Source: Candidatus Wolframiiraptor sp. EX4484-121 (GTDB taxonomy: Archaea > Thermoproteota > Nitrososphaeria_A > Caldarchaeales > Wolframiiraptoraceae). From it: a DNA stretch of 17,481 nt. Positions within the stretch are counted from its first letter, which is position 1. Each line of letters starts with the position of its first letter. Of this stretch, positions 13,915 to 17,481 are shown piece after piece. The notes below the pieces were generated by a model, which was given only the letters and a program-made list of their open reading frames with translations, was not told the DNA's origin and ran no database searches. The position numbers and the translations under genes were made by a program. The stretch covers positions 1 to 17,481 of the forward strand of contig NJEK01000004.1 of NCBI GenBank assembly GCA_002255105.1, read 5' to 3'.

Positions 13915-13928
13915 ATCGAGATCACTTC

Positions 13929-14837
13929 CTAGATGAATTCTAAAAGCATTCTTAAGAGATTCTTCAATCCCAAAACCTTCCCAGTCTCCTTTATGATATA
14001 CCTCAATATCCTCGCCCAGCCCTCAGAACTCATCTTAACCTTGTCACGGTATCCGCATTCACATCTCTCGTAGTCGAGTCCCCTGACTATCACAACGGGA
14101 ATTCCTCGGGCCGTCTGCCTCATCATCAAGGCGGCGGCTGAGCATATCTCGTGAACTATCGCATCGACTCCCCCAAACTTAGGCTTGCCATATAGATCTG
14201 GCTCCCCGAATCCTCGCTCAACAGGCTCTATCCCATAGGATCCTCTGGCGAAGTCGAGTGAGCCCGTTAAGAAGACCTCCGTATCCGAGATTACGACCGC
14301 AACATCCTTGCCGGTCAATTCCCTAATTCTATCCCTTATGGCCTTGGCCACCCCGTCCAAGTCTCTGGGAGGTATAGATATCACTCCTGGTGGATGGTTT
14401 GAGGAGTCGAGGCCCGCGTCGGTCCAGAGGCTTCCATCGCGGATCACGAGGAAGAGCGTCGGATACTTCTCCAAGCATCGCCTAACATTCTCAGGATTCT
14501 TGGAGTATGCGTATAGATCTATCAGCTTCTCGTCGGCGATCCTCTTAACCGGAATAGCTGCCACAATATCGTCGCTCTCCCTCAGAACCAGCTCGACGAA
14601 CCTCGGATCGCATCCGGCCCTAGACGCCATCCTCACCGCCCTCCTTGAAGGCTTCACCTCATCTAGTCTAACGAGCAGTCCTAGAGCCTTCGAGACTATC
14701 TTGCATGTGATCACTATGATGTCCCCATCCTCTATCTCCAATCCCTGCCTCCTAGCGGAATCGACTATGACCTCGGCCAGATCGCATCTTCCCTCGATGA
14801 TCGGTAACTTGACACCGTAGATGGTTATGGGCTTCAT
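13929..14837 (-). CDS. CofE-family protein (F420-0:gamma-glutamyl ligase-like) with altered active-site region
   Basis: 302 residues from ATG 14837, longer than the roughly 250 of typical CofE. Family features are clear: DGDIIVITCKIVSKALG (residues 37-53), DPRFVELVLRES (77-88), TDAGLDSSNHPPG (139-151), VVISDT (181-186), EPDLYGKP (212-219) and RGIPVVIVRGLDYE (244-257). CofE adds glutamates to coenzyme F420-0 using GTP. The segment after ISDT, normally a short Gly-Arg-Pro-x-Arg stretch, is replaced here by EVFLTGSLDFARGSYGIEPV, and there is extra sequence at about residues 98-135 before the DSSN block. It may be a diverged CofE or a paralog with another acceptor. No other F420 gene lies nearby. 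A CEC pair (Cys259, Cys261) near the C-terminus is unusual. Confidence 0.82.
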   Translation of the reverse strand: MKPITIYGVKLPIIEGRCDLAEVIVDSARRQGLEIEDGDIIVITCKIVSKALGLLVRLDEVKPSRRAVRMASRAGCDPRFVELVLRESDDIVAAIPVKRIADEKLIDLYAYSKNPENVRRCLEKYPTLFLVIRDGSLWTDAGLDSSNHPPGVISIPPRDLDGVAKAIRDRIRELTGKDVAVVISDTEVFLTGSLDFARGSYGIEPVERGFGEPDLYGKPKFGGVDAIVHEICSAAALMMRQTARGIPVVIVRGLDYERCECGYRDKVKMSSEGWARILRYIIKETGKVLGLKNLLRMLLEFI

Positions 14838-14870
14838 CTGAATATCACGTCAGATAATCGGCTGCGGGAA

Positions 14871-14880
14871 AATAAAATCC
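14871..14880 (-). promoter_or_regulatory. TATA-like element for the CofE-like gene
   Basis: The minus strand reads GGATTTTATT, implying a start near 14849, about 12 nt before ATG 14837. The rest of the 200-bp divergent gap is A/T-rich without a visible gene. Confidence 0.35.
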
Positions 14881-15008
14881 TTAAACGCGGAATTATGCGG
14901 CTCATATTTTGAAATTAGTCATGACCTTAATCGGTCAATAGCGCTTCCTACGAGTTTTTCACGCAGGATTGTGGATAAAACTTAAGCTGGAAAAGATAGG
15001 CCCTAATT

Positions 15009-15017
15009 CTTAAATAG
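15009..15017 (+). promoter_or_regulatory. TATA-like element for the small unknown gene at 15038
   Basis: CTTAAATAG is centred about 26 bp before ATG 15038, consistent with a leaderless transcript. Confidence 0.45.
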
Positions 15018-15037
15018 CCTAGAGATTCTCAATTGAC

Positions 15038-15478
15038 ATGCTCCCCTTCGAGGTTGCTCAAAACATCCCCGGATATGTGAAACTCGATGATGGAACGGAA
15101 TTAGTAGTGAGGGTTGTGATAGGGATGATTGACGAATTAGAGAGGACGCCGGTCGGATTGTCATTAGGTGTAGGCCACCAAGTTATAGTTTCAGCATCCT
15201 CCCCTCCCAACCTAAAGGAAAAGGTCAAAGATAAGCCCTATCCTGCACAGAGGGAGCATTTAAAGAGGTTAGATATATGGTACGAAGTGAAAATTTTGAA
15301 AGTAAAGAAGGCTTTAGAGGAGGTAATTTACACAGGGTCTGATGGAAAGAAGTATAAGGTTCTTATCGAGATAGAGCCAACGATAGTCAGTAGAACTCTT
15401 GAATACAAGGACGGCAGGGGGAACCCAATTTATCACGTCCGTTGGGGAACCAGAACCACGATAAGTCTTGTAAAGTGA
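15038..15478 (+). CDS. Hypothetical protein, 146 residues
   Basis: I do not recognise this protein. It starts at ATG 15038 with a well-placed TATA-like box and is rich in alternating hydrophobic residues, suggesting a beta-barrel or beta-sandwich (GYVKLDDGTELVVRVVIGMI, residues 12-31; HQVIVSASSPP; KKYKVLIEIEPTIVSRTL). The middle is charged and may be a flexible loop (LKEKVKDKPYPAQREHLKRL). It has no signal peptide, membrane helix or cysteine. It lies 13 bp upstream of another small gene, so the two are likely co-transcribed. Its base composition is visibly richer in A and T than the neighbouring genes, which suggests later acquisition. It may be a partner of the downstream protein; a function cannot be given. 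Confidence 0.7.
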   Translation: MLPFEVAQNIPGYVKLDDGTELVVRVVIGMIDELERTPVGLSLGVGHQVIVSASSPPNLKEKVKDKPYPAQREHLKRLDIWYEVKILKVKKALEEVIYTGSDGKKYKVLIEIEPTIVSRTLEYKDGRGNPIYHVRWGTRTTISLVK

Positions 15479-15491
15479 TGGAGGAGATGCT

Positions 15492-15752
15492 ATGGGATGC
15501 AATACAAGTCCTACCAAACACGCTTACGTGAGATTCATTTATAGAGAAGTCGGTAAGTATTTGGAATTTAAGGAACTCCTGAAAAGCGTGGATCATTTAT
15601 ATCAAGCTGGGAACGTAGAGGAGGATGGACGTGGTCCTGAAGGTCCAAGGTATAAAGTCAGGATTTTACTTCCACGTCGTAGAAGGGCGGTAATCATTAT
15701 AGAAAGAACTTCAGAATGTCACTTGAAGGTCATAACGATGTGGCTTGAATAA
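15492..15752 (+). CDS. Small hypothetical protein, possibly DUF4258/RelE-like
   Basis: 86 residues from ATG 15492, with GGAGGAG at 15480-15486 as ribosome-binding site. The N-terminal TKHAYVRFIYREV, the central GNVEEDGRGPEGPRYKVRIL and the C-terminal end LKVITMWLE together resemble the layout of DUF4258 proteins, a RelE-related group of small toxins, but the match is by eye and weak. The protein is basic with a run of arginines (LLPRRRRAVIII). It follows the 146-residue gene by 13 bp and shares its A/T-rich composition. Its last 23 bp overlap the convergent DUF2283 fragment; DUF2283 and DUF4258 genes are often neighbours as putative toxin-antitoxin pairs, but here they face each other. I am sure of the gene more than of the family. 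Confidence 0.6.
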   Translation: MGCNTSPTKHAYVRFIYREVGKYLEFKELLKSVDHLYQAGNVEEDGRGPEGPRYKVRILLPRRRRAVIIIERTSECHLKVITMWLE

Positions 15753-15939
15753 TCCTCCTCATACCCTCTAATATCTCCGAATTTGTCGGCAAGACTTCTA
15801 TCCCTACAACCCTCCCCCCCTCATCTATATCGAACAACGCCTTAAGCACGACTTCAATAGTCTTTTTGACCTTACCATGGCCGAGCCTAAAGTATATTGC
15901 GCCGGCGTCAGGGTCGAAAGTATAGGCCGGCCGCCTCCA
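15730..15939 (-). pseudogene. DUF2283-family protein without a visible start codon
   Basis: The frame encodes a recognisable DUF2283 domain: RRPAYTFDPDAGAIYFRLGH, KVKKTIEVVLKALFDID and GRVVGIEVLPTNSEILEGM, ending at TGA 15730-15732. The family normally begins just before the YDPEADALYI-type block, but no ATG, GTG or TTG occurs in frame near 15936; the reading frame runs on into sequence antisense to the glycosylase gene. Either the 5' end has been lost or mutated, or an unusual start is used. The true upstream limit is unknown; I set it at the last family-like codons. DUF2283 proteins are small and often encoded beside DUF4258 toxin-like genes, which fits the gene it converges with. Confidence 0.6.
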
Positions 15940-15964
15940 AGGGCTTCTGAGGGATCTGCGGAAG

Positions 15965-16564
15965 GTGTTGATGGAGGATGGGGTTAGGAGGATCGTCGAG
16001 GCCAGGATTAAGGGGTTTGAATCGCTTAGAAATTCCTCGAGAGTAGATCTGTTTAGGGAGATATGCTTCTGCATCTTGGCCGCAAACTTCAGCGCCGAGA
16101 GGGCCTTAAGGATAATCGATGAGATCGGGGACGATCTTCTAAAGCTCTCCGAGGAAGAGTTGGCCGAAACCCTTAGAAGGCTTGGCCACAGGTTTCCAAG
16201 CTCTAGGGCGAGATATATAGTCGATGCAAGGAAGAGTTTGGACAAGCTGGTCGAGATCCTCAAAACGGTCGACGACGAGTTTATGATTAGGGAGTGGTTG
16301 GTGAGGAACGTTAAGGGAGTTGGTTATAAGGAGGCAAGCCACTTCCTCAGGAACATAGGGTTCAAGAACCTCTCAATAATAGACTTCCACATAATAGACC
16401 TGCTCGCGAGATACGGCCTGATCAGGAGGCCGAGATCCCTGACGCGGAGGAGGTATCTTGAGATAGAGGGGCTTCTCAGGAGGATCTCGGAGGAGCTTGG
16501 GATAAGCTTGGCCGAGCTAGATCTATATCTATGGTATATGGAGACCGGAAAGATCTTGAAATGA
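15965..16564 (+). CDS. 8-oxoguanine DNA glycosylase/lyase, archaeal Ogg2 type
   Basis: 199 residues from GTG 15965; ATG 15971 (197 residues) is also possible and fits the AAGGTG stretch less well. The protein matches archaeal Ogg2 in length and motifs: FREICFCILAANFSAERA (29-46), the helix-hairpin-helix NVKGVGYKEASHFLRNIG (115-132) with catalytic Lys122, and the catalytic aspartate Asp140 in LSIIDFHIIDLL. It removes oxidised guanine from DNA and nicks the abasic site. The C-terminal LYLWYMETGKILK is the usual family end, where the last lysine can contact the base. Its 3' end overlaps the convergent alkyltransferase gene by 36 bp, and its start overlaps the upstream part of the DUF2283 frame region. 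Confidence 0.92.
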   Translation: MLMEDGVRRIVEARIKGFESLRNSSRVDLFREICFCILAANFSAERALRIIDEIGDDLLKLSEEELAETLRRLGHRFPSSRARYIVDARKSLDKLVEILKTVDDEFMIREWLVRNVKGVGYKEASHFLRNIGFKNLSIIDFHIIDLLARYGLIRRPRSLTRRRYLEIEGLLRRISEELGISLAELDLYLWYMETGKILK

Positions 16565-17068
16565 TCGGAGCCTAATTCCCTCAATTCTCAGAAGTCTCCT
16601 CTTGATCTCAACTCCATATCTAAATCCCCCGATACCACCGTTCTTCCTAACGACTCTATGGCATGGGATTATCAGGGCTACCGGATTCCTCCTTAAAGCG
16701 CTTCCAACGGCTCTCGCCGCCCCCCTCCTACCGATGTTCCTCGCAACCCACTCATAGCTCCTAACTTCTCCATATGGTATCTCCCTGACCTTCATCCAAG
16801 TTCGTAGCTGGAACTCGGTTCCGTTTAAGATGATCGGGTAGTCGAGCTCGGTTCTCCGACCCGAGAAATATCTCTCCAACAGCTCGGTCAAGTCCCTAAA
16901 CTCGTCGATATTTTGAGGGATCTCCCCAAACCTCACCCTAACCTCCTCCACGAACTCCTCAGGATCTCGGTAGAATCCCAGGTGGATCAGCCCCTCAGCC
17001 GATCCGACGAACCCCACGACCGCGAACGGGGCGGCATAGTAGCCATAGTAGGTCTTCAAGCCCCTCAA
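16529..17068 (-). CDS. ogt: Methylated-DNA--[protein]-cysteine S-methyltransferase (O6-alkylguanine-DNA alkyltransferase)
   Basis: 179 residues from TTG 17068. The upstream ATG (17074) is out of frame. The reaction is the one-step transfer of an alkyl group from O6-alkylguanine to the active cysteine. The C-terminal domain has FQLRTWMKVREIPYGEVRSY (87-106), AARAVGSALRRNP (117-129) with the arginine finger at Arg119 and the Asn hinge at Asn128, and the active site PCHRVV with Cys136. The N-terminal half is the variable domain. A TATA-like box about 26 bp upstream suggests a leaderless mRNA starting at TTG. It converges with the Ogg2 glycosylase, overlapping it by 36 bp, making a compact pair of base-repair genes, and is divergent from the nucleoside phosphorylase. 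Confidence 0.93.
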   Translation of the reverse strand: MRGLKTYYGYYAAPFAVVGFVGSAEGLIHLGFYRDPEEFVEEVRVRFGEIPQNIDEFRDLTELLERYFSGRRTELDYPIILNGTEFQLRTWMKVREIPYGEVRSYEWVARNIGRRGAARAVGSALRRNPVALIIPCHRVVRKNGGIGGFRYGVEIKRRLLRIEGIRLRSFQDLSGLHIP

Positions 17069-17086
17069 ATCATCGCATGAAAGGGA

Positions 17087-17100
17087 TTAAAAATTAATAT
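17087..17100. promoter_or_regulatory. Shared A/T-rich bidirectional promoter core
   Basis: TTAAAAATTAATAT is nearly symmetrical. It is centred about 26 bp from TTG 17068 on the minus strand and about 27 bp from ATG 17123 on the plus strand, so it can serve both genes as TATA region with leaderless transcripts. Confidence 0.5.
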
Positions 17101-17122
17101 TTCGAGTGAGAGTAGATTTGAC

Positions 17123-17481
17123 ATGCGCGGGCCATATCATATCCTAGCCAAGCCCGAGCAGATAGCGGAGAAGGTGATAGCTGTTGGAGATCCGGCGAGG
17201 GCTGAGCACATCTCCACGATCCTCAAGGACGCCGAACTCGTAAACACGAATAGGGGGTTCCCGGTCTATACGGGGGAATTTGACGGAGAGGTTGTGACGG
17301 TCGCCTGCCATGGGATAGGCGGCCCATCATCCTCAATAGTCTTCGAGGAGCTTAGAATGCTTGGAGCCGAGATAATCGTCAGGCTCGGGACGGCTGGAGC
17401 CATCCTAGAGGATATGGAGCCCGGGGAGTTCCTGATACCGGATTCAGCCTCATGCTCCTCAACCTATGGAGCCCTCTCAAC
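17123..17481 (+). CDS. Nucleoside phosphorylase, PNP/UDP family (N-terminal part)
   Basis: 119 codons from ATG 17123, running off the right edge. Family motifs are clear: VIAVGDPARAEHI (residues 18-30) in the phosphate site, HGIGGPSSSIVFEEL (63-77) and RLGTAGAI (87-94), the phosphate-binding and base-site strands of the trimeric/hexameric phosphorylase fold. It cleaves nucleosides with phosphate to base and ribose-1-phosphate (or the methylthio form). GDPAR and IGGPS resemble uridine and hexameric purine nucleoside phosphorylases, but the specificity residues lie beyond the edge. It is preceded by a TATA region 26 bp upstream and is probably leaderless. It adds to the nucleoside-salvage theme of the window. 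Confidence 0.9.
   Translation, partial: MRGPYHILAKPEQIAEKVIAVGDPARAEHISTILKDAELVNTNRGFPVYTGEFDGEVVTVACHGIGGPSSSIVFEELRMLGAEIIVRLGTAGAILEDMEPGEFLIPDSASCSSTYGALS

Noticed and set aside
15730..16263. A 177-codon minus-strand ORF starting inside the glycosylase gene
   Set aside because: Only the last 70 residues are family-like (DUF2283). The first 105 are antisense to the conserved glycosylase and are Ser/Leu-rich shadow sequence.
1..17481. CRISPR array, tRNA, rRNA, insertion sequence or prophage
   Set aside because: No regularly spaced repeats, no tRNA-like cloverleaf ends, no transposase or integrase frame and no terminal inverted repeats were seen by reading. Small RNAs cannot be excluded without a covariance-model search.

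Overview
The window looks like chromosomal DNA from a thermophilic archaeon, most likely of the Thermoproteota/TACK group. The reasons are archaeal-type genes (a BtpA-family TIM barrel next to a PfkB kinase, a CofE-family protein, an archaeal Ogg2-type glycosylase, a COG1926 phosphoribosyltransferase), heavy AGG/AGA arginine and ATA isoleucine use, frequent GTG/TTG starts, and TATA-like boxes about 26 bp upstream of start codons that suggest leaderless mRNAs. The species cannot be fixed from this alone.

Layout. At 1-533 (minus) is the N-terminal part of an anchored solute-binding protein, divergent from two branched-chain amino-acid-type ABC permeases (659-2634, livH-livM). A small unknown gene (2603-3145, minus) converges on livM. 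Next come a COG1926 phosphoribosyltransferase (3224-3928) and, convergent to it, an MTA/SAH/5'-deoxyadenosine deaminase-family amidohydrolase (3960-5255, minus). About 300 bp without a clear gene follows. A complete ECF vitamin/nucleoside-type importer occupies 5571-8764 on the minus strand (S component, EcfT, EcfA1, EcfA2, read right to left). Divergent from it is a rightward cluster: nucleoside hydrolase (8868-9806, apparently starting at ACG), a TudS/DUF523-like cysteine protein (9972-10517), its cysteine-poor truncated paralog (10526-10912), a BtpA-family TIM barrel (10976-11857) and an overlapping PfkB-family kinase (11850-12803).

The right part carries an M48-type metallopeptidase with a zinc ribbon at each end (12967-13914), a divergent CofE-family protein (13929-14837, minus), an AT-rich pair of small unknown genes (15038-15752), a DUF2283 fragment without a start codon, two convergent overlapping DNA-repair genes (Ogg2 glycosylase and O6-alkylguanine-DNA alkyltransferase), and the first 119 codons of a PNP/UDP-family nucleoside phosphorylase running off the right edge.

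How it fits together. The ECF importer, nucleoside hydrolase, TudS-like pair, BtpA protein and PfkB kinase form one divergent block that reads as an import-and-salvage module for a nucleoside or modified nucleobase. The phosphoribosyltransferase, deaminase and nucleoside phosphorylase nearby add to the nucleoside theme. The most unusual part is the tandem of a TudS-like protein that keeps three family-type cysteines and a shortened paralog that has lost all three. This suggests an undescribed two-subunit enzyme, possibly acting on thionucleobases, but the substrate is inferred from context only.
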